Positions 17,441 to 26,214 of a stretch of DNA of 64,000 nucleotides are shown one piece after another. Source of the DNA: CADEDH01 sp963732695 (GTDB lineage: Bacteria; Actinomycetota; Acidimicrobiia; Acidimicrobiales; SZUA-35); contig CAVTAP010000002.1 of NCBI GenBank assembly GCA_963732695.1, positions 1 through 64,000 on the forward strand, written 5' to 3'. Position 1 is the stretch's first letter; every line of letters starts with the position of its first letter. The position numbers and the translations under genes are program-made. The notes beneath the pieces are model-generated. The model had not been told where the DNA came from. It did not search any database and was given only the letters and a program-made list of their open reading frames with translations.

Positions 17441-18667
17441 ATGAGTCGCATGCCACTGGCCGGGGTCAAGGTCGTCGAGGTGGCCCAGTTCACCTTCACC
17501 CCGTCGGCGGGCGCCGTGCTCGCCGACTGGGGTGCCGAGGTCGTCAAGGTCGAGCACGCCGTCCACGGCGATGCCCAGCGGGGCATCACGGTGGGCGCCA
17601 GCGGCGCCGCCGCCGGATCGTTCCAGCCGCTCATGGAGCACCCGAACCGGGGCAAGCGCAGCATCGGCCTGGCCCTTGAGGTCCCGAGCGGGCGTGACGT
17701 GCTCCTGGAGTTGGTGGCCGGGGCTGATGTGTTCCTCACCAACTTCTTGCCCAGCGCCCGGCGCAAGCTGCGCATCGATGTCGATGACATCCGAGCCGTC
17801 AACCCCGGCGTCATCTACGTGCGGGGCAGCGGCCACGGCCAACGCGGCGGCGAGGCCGAGCGTCCTGGCTACGACGGCTCCACCTTCTGGGCCCGGATGG
17901 GCTGCGCCTGGGGCGTCACCCCGCCCGACAGCCAGCGCATGCTGGGCCAGCCGGCCGGCGCCTTCGGCGACTCGATCGGCGGGGCCATCATGGCTGGTGG
18001 CATCGCCGCTGCGCTGTTCGACCGTCTGCGCACCGGTGAGGGCTCAGTGGTCGACGTGTCGCTGATGAGCACCGGGGCGTGGGCGATGGCCCTCGGCTTG
18101 ACCACGGCCATGATCTCAGGAGCGGCGCCTCCGGCACCGACCACCGGTTCGCCCCACCAGCCCATGAACCCGTTGATCGGCAGCTACCGGACCGCCGACG
18201 ACCGGTTCATCACCTTCATGATGCTCCAGCCCGGCCGCTACTTCGACGACCTGTGCCGCCACCTCGGCGCCGGCGACCTGCTCACCGACACCCGACTCCG
18301 GACCGCCGAAGGGATCATGGCCCACACGGCCGAGGTCGGAGGTCGCGTCGCCGAGATCGTCGCCACCCGGACGTTCGCCGACTGGGTGCAGCGGCTCCAG
18401 ACGCTGGAGGGACCGTGGGCCCCGGCGGCGCGGCCCGAGGAGATCGTCGCCGACCCCCAGCTCGAGGCCAACGGCGTGCTCCTCCCCATCGTCGATGCCG
18501 ACGGCATCGACCGTCGGCTGGTGGCCAACCCGGTCCAGTTCGACGAGCAGACCCCGGTGATCACTCGCGGCCCCCAGTTCGCCGAGCACACCGACGAGAT
18601 CCTTCGAGAGCTGGGCAAGACCGACGACGAGGTCCTGGCCCTGAAGATCGACGGCGCCTGCACCTGA
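17441..18667 (+). CDS. CaiB/BaiF (class III) CoA-transferase
   Basis: A 408-residue single-length family III CoA-transferase that moves CoA between acyl groups without ATP. Seen: N-terminal LAGVKVVEVAQFTF and VLADWGAEVVKVEH, the GAFGDSIGG segment holding the candidate nucleophilic Asp, and VVDVSLMSTGAWA. ATG 17441 follows a GGGGG stretch. The expected role is loading CoA on an acid substrate or exchanging it with a product. The next gene converges 33 bp beyond its stop. Confidence 0.87.
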   Translation: MSRMPLAGVKVVEVAQFTFTPSAGAVLADWGAEVVKVEHAVHGDAQRGITVGASGAAAGSFQPLMEHPNRGKRSIGLALEVPSGRDVLLELVAGADVFLTNFLPSARRKLRIDVDDIRAVNPGVIYVRGSGHGQRGGEAERPGYDGSTFWARMGCAWGVTPPDSQRMLGQPAGAFGDSIGGAIMAGGIAAALFDRLRTGEGSVVDVSLMSTGAWAMALGLTTAMISGAAPPAPTTGSPHQPMNPLIGSYRTADDRFITFMMLQPGRYFDDLCRHLGAGDLLTDTRLRTAEGIMAHTAEVGGRVAEIVATRTFADWVQRLQTLEGPWAPAARPEEIVADPQLEANGVLLPIVDADGIDRRLVANPVQFDEQTPVITRGPQFAEHTDEILRELGKTDDEVLALKIDGACT

Positions 18668-18700
18668 GAACGCCCGGCAACAGGTGATCGGGTGAGCATC

Positions 18701-19573
18701 TCACCGCAGGCTGGGGAGGATCTCCTCGGCGAAACGTTCGAGGTCGTCGATGCTGTCGAGGGGCACCTGCAGGGAGTGAACGCCCAGGTCGTGGTAGCGG
18801 AGGAGGGCGTCGAGGGTCGTGTCCTCCGGTCGAGCGCCGCAGTACACGGGAACGTCGGCGTGGTCCCGGCCGTGGCGATCGAGAGCGCCGTGGAGTAGTG
18901 GGAGCATCTCGGACAGGCGATCGCTCGACATGCCGGCGGCGATCCAGCCGTCGCCCAGCCGGGCCGCCCGGTCGATGGCCGCCTCGCTGTGGCCGCCGAC
19001 GATGATGGGGATGGGCCGCTGCACGGGACGGGGTTCGGGGTCCATCGGGGCGATGTCGTGGTACTCGCCGTGGAACTCGACGTGGGAGCCCTCGGCGGTC
19101 CAGATGGCCCGCAGCACGGCGATGTGCTCGTCGCTGCGGGCGCCCCGCCGGTCCCATGCCATGCCCATGGCGTCGGCCTCCTCCTTCAACCAGCCCACGC
19201 CCACGCCGTACAGCAGCCGGCCGCCCGAGTAGCGGTCGACGGTGGCCAGCTGGCGAGCGTTGAGCACCGTGTTGCGGATGGGCAGGACGGCCACCGCAGT
19301 GCCGATGGTGATCCGCTCGGTGACGGCGGCCACGTAGGCCAGCGTGGTCATGAGCTCGAAGTTGGGCGACAACAGTGCCGACACCGCGTCGTCGGCGATG
19401 GAGGCCGGCGTGCGGGGCAGGACGTACTTGGACTCGACCCGCTCGGGCATGACGACGTGGTCGACCCCCCACAGCGCGTCGTAGCCGAGCCGGTCGGCGG
19501 CCGCGCACCACGAGCGGACGAACTCCGGGGTGGCCTGCCGACCGGTGTGGGGGATGCGCACGCCGACCTTCAC
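18701..19573 (-). CDS. LLM-class F420-dependent oxidoreductase
   Basis: A 290-residue luciferase-like TIM-barrel protein. Seen: MKVGVRIPHTGRQ, RLGYDALWGVDHVVMP, TERITIGTAVAVLPIRN, GGRLLYGVGVGWLKEE and the IIVGGHSEAAIDRAARLGDGW region typical of the actinobacterial F420-binding subgroup. It uses reduced F420 or FMN to reduce or oxidise an organic substrate. GTG 19573 overlaps the stop of the SnoaL gene by four bases and has GGGAGGAG upstream. It is the second gene of the leftward pair controlled at site 7. Confidence 0.85.
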   Translation of the reverse strand: MKVGVRIPHTGRQATPEFVRSWCAAADRLGYDALWGVDHVVMPERVESKYVLPRTPASIADDAVSALLSPNFELMTTLAYVAAVTERITIGTAVAVLPIRNTVLNARQLATVDRYSGGRLLYGVGVGWLKEEADAMGMAWDRRGARSDEHIAVLRAIWTAEGSHVEFHGEYHDIAPMDPEPRPVQRPIPIIVGGHSEAAIDRAARLGDGWIAAGMSSDRLSEMLPLLHGALDRHGRDHADVPVYCGARPEDTTLDALLRYHDLGVHSLQVPLDSIDDLERFAEEILPSLR

Positions 19574-20118
19574 GAGCGCTCCTCCCGGGGCGACCGGGCC
19601 CAGAACGCCTCGAAGGTCGGGAAGGCCTCGGGCATCCGACCGCCTCGCTTGGGTCCGGAGGCCGCGATCTCGGGGATGACCCGGCCGGGACCGATGTCGG
19701 GATGGCCGTGGTGCTGGCGGTACCAGGAGCGCAGGCGGCGGCGGCGGAACAGCCACTGGCTGTCGACCCGCTCGTAGGTGTCGAAGTAGGCGAGAGCCTC
19801 GTCGAACCAGTGGTCGGGTTCGAGGACGTGGTGGAGGGCGAGGCAGTACACGACGCCGCTGGCCCGGTCGGGGTCGCCCTCGACCGTCAGGTCGATGACG
19901 TGGTTGGCCACGAGGTGCACGGTGGCGTGGAACTTGCGCAGGGACTGGTCGTAGAAGTGCTTGACGCCCTCCGGTCCGGTGCCGTAGCGGCCGTTGTCGA
20001 CGTCGGGGACGAACAGCGACGCCAGCGCGTCGAGGTCCTTGCTGTCGACCCCCAGGGCGTACCGGTGCGCCAGCCCTCGGATGGCCTCGAGCGACAGCAG
20101 CTGGTCGAGATCGTCCAC
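19570..20118 (-). CDS. SnoaL-like/NTF2-fold protein
   Basis: A 182-residue SnoaL_4-type protein (LEAIRGLAHRYALGVDSKDLDALASLF; HLVANHVIDL; RVDSQWLFRRRRLRSWY). This fold is found in dehydratases, isomerases and hydroxylation partners. GTG 20118 begins the conserved domain, but there is no Shine-Dalgarno. Site 7 ends five bases upstream and contains TACACT read leftward, a plausible -10, so this gene may be leaderless. The downstream LLM gene overlaps by four bases. Confidence 0.75.
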   Translation of the reverse strand: MDDLDQLLSLEAIRGLAHRYALGVDSKDLDALASLFVPDVDNGRYGTGPEGVKHFYDQSLRKFHATVHLVANHVIDLTVEGDPDRASGVVYCLALHHVLEPDHWFDEALAYFDTYERVDSQWLFRRRRLRSWYRQHHGHPDIGPGRVIPEIAASGPKRGGRMPEAFPTFEAFWARSPREERS

Positions 20119-20122
20119 GCTT

Positions 20123-20138
20123 TGACAGTGTAGTGTCA
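20123..20138. promoter_or_regulatory. Operator palindrome, site 7
   Basis: TGACAGT-GT-AGTGTCA in a divergent gap of only 37 bp between GTG 20118 (left) and ATG 20156 (right). The centre supplies TANNNT-like hexamers in both directions (TAGTGT right, TACACT left), so a bound protein would block both promoters. Confidence 0.75.
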
Positions 20139-20155
20139 CTTTGAGGGGGCACTCG

Positions 20156-21115
20156 ATGAACCAGCACAGGCATCTGGAAGGCAAGTCGGTGGTGGTGACC
20201 GGCGGCGGCCGAGGGATCGGACGGGCCATCGCCGTGGCCGCCGCCGCCGAAGGTGCCCGGGTCGTCGTCGCCGACTACGGCGGCTCGGTCGACCGCAACC
20301 AGGCCGGGTCCACCGAGGTGGCCGACGACGCCGTGGCCGAGATCGTCGCGGCCGGTGGTGAGGCGGTGGCGGTGGCCGCCGACGTCTCCACCATGGCCGG
20401 TGGGCGAGCCACCGTGGAAGCGGCAGTCGACAGTTTCGGGAGGCTCGACGCCATGGTGTGCTGTGCCGGCATCACCGTGACCAAGTACCTGTGGGAGCTC
20501 GAGGAACAGGAGTGGGACGACGTCATCGGCGTCCACGTGAAGGGGCACTTCAGCTGCGCCAAAGCGGCGGCCCGGGTCATGGTGCCGCAGCGCTCGGGCA
20601 GTTTGGTGTTCATCTCCAGCGGCGCCCTGAACGGCATGCCCAACATGACCGCGTACGCCACCGCCAAGGCCGCCATCTTGGGCTTCACCTGGAGCACGGC
20701 CAACGCACTCGGCCGCTTCGGCGTCACCACCAACTGCATGGTGCCGAGCGCGGCCACCCGCATGTCCGACACCATCTACACCAACGCCGGCAAGCTCTCG
20801 AACCGCTTCGGCGACAACATGCGCGCCGACCTGGCGGCCGGCACCTACCGCGACCCCGCCAACGTGGCGCCCTTCGCCGTGTACCTGATGAGCGACGCCG
20901 CCCGCGACGTCAACGGTCAGGTGTTCCGGGTCCAGGGGTACGAGGTCGGGCGGCTGGGAATGCTGCGGTACTTCCCGGTGATCGCCAACCTCGGCACCTG
21001 GGACGTCGACACCCTCGCCGAGCGGGTGCCGGCCGAGCTCGGCCCGGACCTGCAGCCGCTGCCCATGCCCTGGCCCGAGCCGCCCCGGACCGACGACATC
21101 GTCTTCACCGACTGA
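20156..21115 (+). CDS. SDR oxidoreductase, MFE-2 hydroxyacyl-CoA dehydrogenase-like
   Basis: A 319-residue classical SDR: TGGGRGIG cofactor loop, DYGGSVDRNQAGS...ADDAVAEI loop as in the MFE-2 hydroxyacyl-CoA dehydrogenase group, and active site SSGALNG with YATAK. The NNAG motif is changed to VCCAGIT. The C-terminal extension has LGTWDVDTLAERVPAE. ATG 20156 follows GAGGGGG. It is the first gene of a rightward unit with dienelactone hydrolase and enoyl-CoA hydratase. Its stop lies inside the first unit of a tandem repeat. Confidence 0.87.
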   Translation: MNQHRHLEGKSVVVTGGGRGIGRAIAVAAAAEGARVVVADYGGSVDRNQAGSTEVADDAVAEIVAAGGEAVAVAADVSTMAGGRATVEAAVDSFGRLDAMVCCAGITVTKYLWELEEQEWDDVIGVHVKGHFSCAKAAARVMVPQRSGSLVFISSGALNGMPNMTAYATAKAAILGFTWSTANALGRFGVTTNCMVPSAATRMSDTIYTNAGKLSNRFGDNMRADLAAGTYRDPANVAPFAVYLMSDAARDVNGQVFRVQGYEVGRLGMLRYFPVIANLGTWDVDTLAERVPAELGPDLQPLPMPWPEPPRTDDIVFTD

Positions 21116-21194
21116 GCTCAAACGAGACCGAGCTCATACGAAGACTGAGCTCACATGAAGACTGAGCTCACATGAAGACTGAGCTCACGTGAAG
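21111..21194 (+). repeat. Five-unit 17-bp tandem repeat
   Basis: Units of actgagctcacatgaag (first unit 16 bp, slightly diverged) at 21111, 21127, 21144, 21161 and 21178. Units 3 and 4 are identical. The first contains the SDR stop codon and the last runs into the GAAGAAGGGA ribosome site of the next gene. Each unit carries the GAGCTC palindrome and a terminal GAAG. The repeat lengthens the gap between the two genes to 96 bp. Confidence 0.9.
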
Positions 21195-21211
21195 AAGGGA
21201 CATCCGCACCC

Positions 21212-21919
21212 ATGGGACACAACGTCGACCTCCAGGTCGGGACCGAGACGATGGGCCTGTACGTGGCCGAGCCGGACGAGGATCCGAACGGCGCGGTGAT
21301 CGTCTTTCAGGAGGCGTTCGGCGTGAACGACCACATCCGCGACATCACCGAGCGGTTCGCCGCCGCCGGGTACCTCGCCGTGGCCCCCCACCTGTTCCAC
21401 CGCAGCGGCGACCCCGAGCTGGGTTACGAGGACATGCAGCAGGTGATGCCCTACATCATGCAGGTGCAGGCCGATCAGGTGGAGGCCGACATCGAGGCCA
21501 CGCTCGCGTACCTGGCCGATCGGGGTTTGGGTGCCGAGCGCACCGCCGCCGTCGGCTTCTGCATGGGCGGCAGCATCTCGTTCGTGGCGGGCTGCTTCTG
21601 GAAGTTGGGCGCCGCCGTCACGTTCTACGGCGGCGGGATCGCTCAGGGCCGGTTCGGATTCCCACCGCTGTTCGATCTCGCGCCCACCCTGCAGACCCCC
21701 TGGCTCGGACTGTTCGGCGACCAGGATGCGTCGATCCCCGTCACCGAGGTCGACGGTCTGGCCGTCGCGGCGGCCAAGGCCGGGCCCCCGTTCGAGGTCG
21801 TGCGGTACGCCGACGCCAACCACGGCTTCAATTGCGACGCCCGCAGCTCCTTCCACGAGGCGTCGGCCGCCGACGCGTGGGGCCGCACGCTGGCCTTCCT
21901 CGGCGCCCACGTGTCATGA
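21212..21919 (+). CDS. Dienelactone hydrolase family protein
   Basis: A 235-residue alpha/beta-hydrolase of the dienelactone hydrolase family, which opens lactones or cleaves esters in ring degradation. The triad is visible: nucleophile C117 in GFCMGG, D170 in FGDQDA and H204 in ANHGFNCD. Cys instead of Ser is typical of this family. A GAAGAAGGGA site precedes ATG 21212. It overlaps the enoyl-CoA hydratase start by four bases (ATGA). Substrate unknown. Confidence 0.9.
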   Translation: MGHNVDLQVGTETMGLYVAEPDEDPNGAVIVFQEAFGVNDHIRDITERFAAAGYLAVAPHLFHRSGDPELGYEDMQQVMPYIMQVQADQVEADIEATLAYLADRGLGAERTAAVGFCMGGSISFVAGCFWKLGAAVTFYGGGIAQGRFGFPPLFDLAPTLQTPWLGLFGDQDASIPVTEVDGLAVAAAKAGPPFEVVRYADANHGFNCDARSSFHEASAADAWGRTLAFLGAHVS

Positions 21920-22695
21920 GCCAGGAGCTCGAGGTCGAGCAGATCGGACATGTCCTGGTCGTGACCCTCAACCGCCCGGAGCGGATGAATGCCATGAGTC
22001 CAGCAATCAAGGAGGGGCTCGTCGAGACGTGGCATTCGCTCGAGGGTGATCGGTCGGTCCGCTCCATCGTGATCACCGCAGCGGGGGAGCGGGCGTTCTG
22101 CGTGGGCATGGACCTCAAGGCCTTCGCCGAGCGGGGCGGGCACCGCGAGGTCAAGGCCGACGTTCACGAGGAGTTCCGCCAGACCCCGTTGAACTGCGGC
22201 GTGTGGTTGCCCACCATCGTGGCCGTCAACGGCGTGTGCACCGGGTCGGGCCTGCACTTCGTGGCCGATGCCGACATCGTGATCGCCTCGACCAACGCCT
22301 CGTTCCTGGACGCGCATGTGAGCGTCGGCCAGGTGTCGGCCATCGAGCCCATCACCCTGATGCCCCGCATCGGCCTGGGCAACGCCCTGAAGCTCGTGGT
22401 GCTCGGCAAACACGGCCGCATCGACGCTTCCGAGGCCTACCGCATCTCCCTGGTCGACGAGGTGGTGGCCCCCGGGGACCTGCGGGCCCGGGCCATCGAG
22501 CTGGCTCAGCAGGCGGCGTCGGGATCACCGGCGGCCATCGAGGCGTCGAAGCGGGCCATCCACGCAGCATTGGACCGGCCCCAGCGCGAGGCCATGCAAC
22601 ACGGCTGGGAGATCCTGCTGGGCTTCCGGTCCCACCCCGACAACGCCGAGGGCGCATTGGCCTTCGCCGACAAGCGCGACCCGACCTGGGCATGA
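21916..22695 (+). CDS. Enoyl-CoA hydratase/isomerase family protein
   Basis: A 259-residue crotonase-fold enzyme. Seen: VVTLNRPERMNAMS, the oxyanion-hole strands (RAFCVGMDLK and AVNGVCTGSGLHFVADADIVIAS) and a C-terminal KRAIHAAL helix region. At the second catalytic Glu position of hydratases the stretch is HVSVGQVSA, so hydratase chemistry is not assured; isomerase, hydrolase or other crotonase activity is possible. ATGA overlap with the hydrolase. Third gene of the site 7 rightward unit. Confidence 0.87.
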   Translation: MSQELEVEQIGHVLVVTLNRPERMNAMSPAIKEGLVETWHSLEGDRSVRSIVITAAGERAFCVGMDLKAFAERGGHREVKADVHEEFRQTPLNCGVWLPTIVAVNGVCTGSGLHFVADADIVIASTNASFLDAHVSVGQVSAIEPITLMPRIGLGNALKLVVLGKHGRIDASEAYRISLVDEVVAPGDLRARAIELAQQAASGSPAAIEASKRAIHAALDRPQREAMQHGWEILLGFRSHPDNAEGALAFADKRDPTWA

Positions 22696-22744
22696 CCCCG
22701 CCCAACATGTCGGTGCCGTCGTCGATGTACCGAGCCCGCGATCG

Positions 22745-22760
22745 TGACAGACAACTGTCA
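22745..22760. promoter_or_regulatory. Operator palindrome, site 8
   Basis: TGACAGA-CA-ACTGTCA, with a perfect right half. It lies 42 bp upstream of the frameshifted amidohydrolase at 22803. TACGGT eight bases downstream could serve as a -10 box. Confidence 0.7.
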
Positions 22761-22802
22761 CAATGATACGGTGCGTGGCATCACGACCGGGGAGAGGAAG
22801 CC

Positions 22803-24198
22803 ATGACTGATCGCCTCATCGTCGTCTCATCGGACAGCCACGCTGGCATGCCGAAGGACCTGTGGAGCCACTACCTCGACCCGGCGTTCCACGACCTGAT
22901 CCCCAGCCTGCACCAGGACAACATCAAGTACCCCATGGCCACCGCCATGCTCGGCGCACGAAAGACCGTCGCGACCGGCGCGCTCGACGAGCACCGGGAG
23001 ATCCACCGCAGCGGCTGGCACGGTCTGCACGACCCGGTGCTGCGCCTCGCCGACATGGACCGGGAGGGCGTGGCTGCCGAGTTCGTCTTCCACGGCGACG
23101 GCCGCCTCGGCGACCTGTTCCACAACGGGACCAACCGCCGGTACCCGCTCGAGGCGTGGGAGGCCGGGGCCAAGGCCTGGAACCGCTGGGCGTCCGACGC
23201 CTTCGGGTTCGCGACGGACCGGTTCCTCTTGACCGGGGCGGTCGGCCCGTGCATCGACGTGGCCACGGCGACCGCCGAGGTGCACTGGATCGCCGACCAC
23301 GGCTTCGCCGCCACCTACGGCCCCCACTACCTCACCCGCCCGGGCCTGGCCCCGCTTGGCCGATCCGGTCTGGGACCCGTACTGGCGGGCGTGCGAGGAG
23401 CGCAACATCGCCGTCGTCGTCCACGCCGGCTACGGCACCGAGCACGGCGCGGTCTTCGACCACATCGAGAACATCTACGACGCCGTCACTACGGCAGCCG
23501 GCAGCACCGACCTCGACTCGATGGTCAAGCATGTGAGCGCCGTGCCCGAGGAGTCGGCCAACTTCTTCACCCACTGGGTGAACCGGAACCTCGACTCGCG
23601 TCGCCCGCTGTGGCAGATGACGCTGGGCGGCGTGTTCGACCGCTTCCCGAACCTCCGCCTGATGCTGACCGAGATCCGCCTCGACTGGATCCCGGTCACC
23701 CTCGACCACCTCGACCAGGTGTACGACGCCAACCGTGCTGATCTGCCGGCCACCCGCAAACCGAGCGAGTACTGGCACGACAACTGCATCGCCGGCGCCT
23801 CGTTCATGCACAAGGTGGAGATCGAGATGCGCCACGACATCGGCGTCGAGACCATCCTGTTCGGTCGCGACTACCCGCACTTCGAGAGCACCTGGCCCCA
23901 CACCTCCGAGTGGGTACGTGACCTGTTCCGGGGCGTCCCCGAGGACGAGGTGCGGATGATGATGGGCGAGAACGCCATCCGAGCCTTCGGGCTCGACCGC
24001 GAGCGCCTCAACGAGATCGCCAAGCGGATCGGTCCGACGATCGACGACATTCTCGGCGACGACTCGCCCGTGCGAGCCGAGCTCATGGCCAACTTCGACG
24101 CCCGGGGCGGTTACCACAAGCCCGCCGAGGGCGACGAGCAGCTCGACAAGCTGGCGGTCGTCGTGGCGAGCGATCTGGCGGGCATCGCCGGCCGCTGA
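22803..24198 (+). pseudogene. Amidohydrolase-2 family protein, frameshifted
   Basis: The start ATG 22803 (MTDRLIVVSSDSHAGMP) with GAGAGGAAG upstream encodes about 184 residues in one frame. The rest, from ADPVWDPYWRACEERN to GIAGR at 24198, is in another frame. Removing one base near 23356 (CTTGG to CTGG) restores PLADPVWDPYW and one 464-residue PF04909-type protein. Metal motifs SSDSH and FGRDYPHFES are intact. The single indel in an otherwise well-kept gene suggests either a very recent mutation or a sequencing error. Confidence 0.82.
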
Positions 24199-24286
24199 GC
24201 GCCATGCCCGTTGCCCGAGGGACGGCGTGATCGCACCAACTCCGGGTCGAGCGGAGACTCGCCCTGGAGGCAAGCATTCGATAGAG

Positions 24287-24302
24287 TGACAGTAGGCTGT
24301 CA
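24287..24302. promoter_or_regulatory. Operator palindrome, site 9
   Basis: TGACAGT-AG-GCTGTCA, followed by CATTGT as at site 1. It lies about 100 bp upstream of the Dpp-type binding lipoprotein at 24405. Confidence 0.72.
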
Positions 24303-24404
24303 CATTGTTGCGACGGCCGGCGCTCGAAATTTACGCGGTGGTTCGTGGGCGTAGAGAGGTCATGACCGTCCCCCAAGGGGACGGCGAAACGAGGGGGTAC
24401 TGCC

Positions 24405-26096
24405 ATGATCGGACGTCTGCGTTGGCGACGGGGCGTTGTTGCCTTGCTGGCTGTCGCGCTGGTCGGGTGCGGCGGTGGTGACGACGACGATGACGGGGCG
24501 GCGGACCCGACGACGCCCGTCACCACCGACGATGGGGCGGCAACCGACGCAACCGACGATGGGGCGGCAACCGACACCACCGGGGCAACCGGTGACGAGA
24601 CCACGACGACCGCAGAGGCGGCGCCCGAGTTCGACCGTGACCGCGTCGTGAGGATCGGGTTCGACATGGTCCAGGCGAACAACCTCACCCTGGATCCGGG
24701 CAACCAGACCGCGCAAGGTGGCATCAACGACGAGATCTACTACATGATCTACGGCCGGCTGCTGCGGCCCCAGCAGGACGGATCCCTGGTCCCCGACCTG
24801 GCTGAGAGCGTCACGGTCGTCGATACCCAGACCATCGAGGTGGTGCTGCGGGACGGGGTGACGTTCAGCGACGGAACGCCGTTCGACGCCGAGACGGTCC
24901 AGGCCGGACTGCAGCGGTCGCTCGACAACCGGTCGGTCAACGAGGGCCAGTTCGGCCCCGCCTTCTTCTCCCTCAGCGGCATCGAGGTCACGAGCCCCAA
25001 CGAGCTCACGCTGACGATCTCGGACGGCGCAGCGCCCGGCTGGTTCGACTTGTATGCCAGTAGCTGGCAGACCTCGATCGTGAAGCCGGGGGAGGCCGAC
25101 TTCGAGGCGCCGATCGGGGCCGGGCCGATGGTCGTCGAGTCCTTCAGCCTCACGCAGAGCCTCAGGCTCGTCCGCAACGACGCCTACTGGGACGCCGCGA
25201 ACGTCCAGGTCGGCGGATACGAGTTCACCCACGTGCCGATCGACCAGCCGGCCTCCGGGATGGCGGCGCTGCAGTCGGGACAGCTCGACCTCGTCGTCTC
25301 GGACCCGACCCTCGTCGGCGAGCTGAGCGGAAACCTCCTGCCGGTCAGTCGGGTGTCGCCCAATTCCATGGTGCTCCTGCACATCTGCAAGAGCGAGGGA
25401 CCCCTGGCCGACCCGAACGTCCGCCTGGCCCTGAACCGGGCGATCGACCGGGACCTGATCAACGAGGCCGTGTTCAGCGGTTCCGCCGAACCGGCCAACC
25501 AGATCTTCCCGGCCGGGCATCCGCTCTACTTCGACGATTTCGCCGACGTCCTCGCCTACGATCCGGACTCGGCGCGGGCCCTGCTGGAGGAGGCCGGCTA
25601 TGCCGACGGAGAGGTGGTGATCGACCTCTATTCCACCCCGCTGCCCGAGACCGAGATCACCGCAGAGGCCATGTCGCAGATGCTCGAGGACGTGGGCTTC
25701 GCGGTGAACCTGCGCCCGGGTGCCAACTACGTGTCCGACTTCCTCGAGGCGAACCAGCCCGGATCGGTCGGGGTGTTCCCGAGCGAGCAGGGTGGCATTC
25801 GTCGCCTCGACGACTTCAACGGGGACGCGACCGGCAACCTGTGCGACTACAGCGATCCTGAGCTCGCTGACCTGCAGCAGCAGCTGCGGGGGGTCAGCGT
25901 CTCGAGCCCCGAGGCCGCCGACCTGTGGCGCCAGGTCGACGAGATCGTCATCGGTCAGGCCCTGACCGGGATCTTGCTCTTCCGGTCCGCCATCTCGGCC
26001 TACAACGGTGACGTGTTCGGGGAGGTCGTGCCCTGGCCCCTCGGTCAGCACGTGCTCCCCGATCCCTTCCACAGCACGGTCCTGCCGGAGGGCTGA
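24405..26096 (+). CDS. Dpp/Opp-type (SBP family 5) substrate-binding lipoprotein
   Basis: A 563-residue extracytoplasmic binding protein of the peptide/nickel/glycan ABC importer group. It has a basic start and hydrophobic segment, lipobox LVGC with C22, then an Asp/Thr-rich linker containing a nine-residue tandem duplication. The binding domain runs from about residue 75, with the family stretch VVLRDGVTFSDGTPFDAETV and later NVRLALNRAIDRD. It feeds the permease/ATPase genes downstream. A hairpin and a second operator separate it from them. The ligand class is broad, so peptide specificity should not be assumed. Confidence 0.9.
   Translation: MIGRLRWRRGVVALLAVALVGCGGGDDDDDGAADPTTPVTTDDGAATDATDDGAATDTTGATGDETTTTAEAAPEFDRDRVVRIGFDMVQANNLTLDPGNQTAQGGINDEIYYMIYGRLLRPQQDGSLVPDLAESVTVVDTQTIEVVLRDGVTFSDGTPFDAETVQAGLQRSLDNRSVNEGQFGPAFFSLSGIEVTSPNELTLTISDGAAPGWFDLYASSWQTSIVKPGEADFEAPIGAGPMVVESFSLTQSLRLVRNDAYWDAANVQVGGYEFTHVPIDQPASGMAALQSGQLDLVVSDPTLVGELSGNLLPVSRVSPNSMVLLHICKSEGPLADPNVRLALNRAIDRDLINEAVFSGSAEPANQIFPAGHPLYFDDFADVLAYDPDSARALLEEAGYADGEVVIDLYSTPLPETEITAEAMSQMLEDVGFAVNLRPGANYVSDFLEANQPGSVGVFPSEQGGIRRLDDFNGDATGNLCDYSDPELADLQQQLRGVSVSSPEAADLWRQVDEIVIGQALTGILLFRSAISAYNGDVFGEVVPWPLGQHVLPDPFHSTVLPEG
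24525..24575 (+). repeat. 27-bp-period in-frame duplication in lipoprotein linker
   Basis: A 24-bp stretch (accgacgatggggcggcaac and the next four bases) occurs at 24525-24548 and again at 24552-24575. It duplicates nine codons of the acidic linker after the lipobox. Confidence 0.85.
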
Positions 26097-26116
26097 TGGC
26101 ACCTGTCAACCGGGCG

Positions 26117-26143
26117 CCGTCGAGGCCCCTCACGCCTCGACGG
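26117..26143 (+). terminator. Hairpin between binding protein and permease genes
   Basis: Perfect 9-bp stem CCGTCGAGG (26117-26125) and CCTCGACGG (26135-26143) with a 9-base loop, 20 bp after the lipoprotein stop. There is no T-run. It could be a partial terminator that leaves more binding-protein mRNA than permease mRNA. Confidence 0.45.
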
Positions 26144-26178
26144 AGCTCACCGGACGCGAGCGACGCGCTGTGTTAAGT

Positions 26179-26194
26179 TGACAGTGAACTGTCG
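26179..26194. promoter_or_regulatory. Operator palindrome, site 10
   Basis: TGACAGT-GA-ACTGTCG, 15 of 16 bases matching the ideal palindrome. The preceding base makes TTGACA, a perfect -35 hexamer. It lies 20 bp upstream of the permease ATG 26215. Confidence 0.75.
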
Positions 26195-26214
26195 CAAAGG
26201 GGGGACGGGTTCAG

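Noticed and set aside
21111..21194. The tandem repeat as a CRISPR array
   Set aside because: Units are contiguous without spacers and only 17 bp long.
26097..26108. TGGCACCTGTCA as another operator copy
   Set aside because: The half-sites are present but the inner GT-nn-AC is missing, so spacing does not fit the 16-bp palindrome; it overlaps the lipoprotein gene end.
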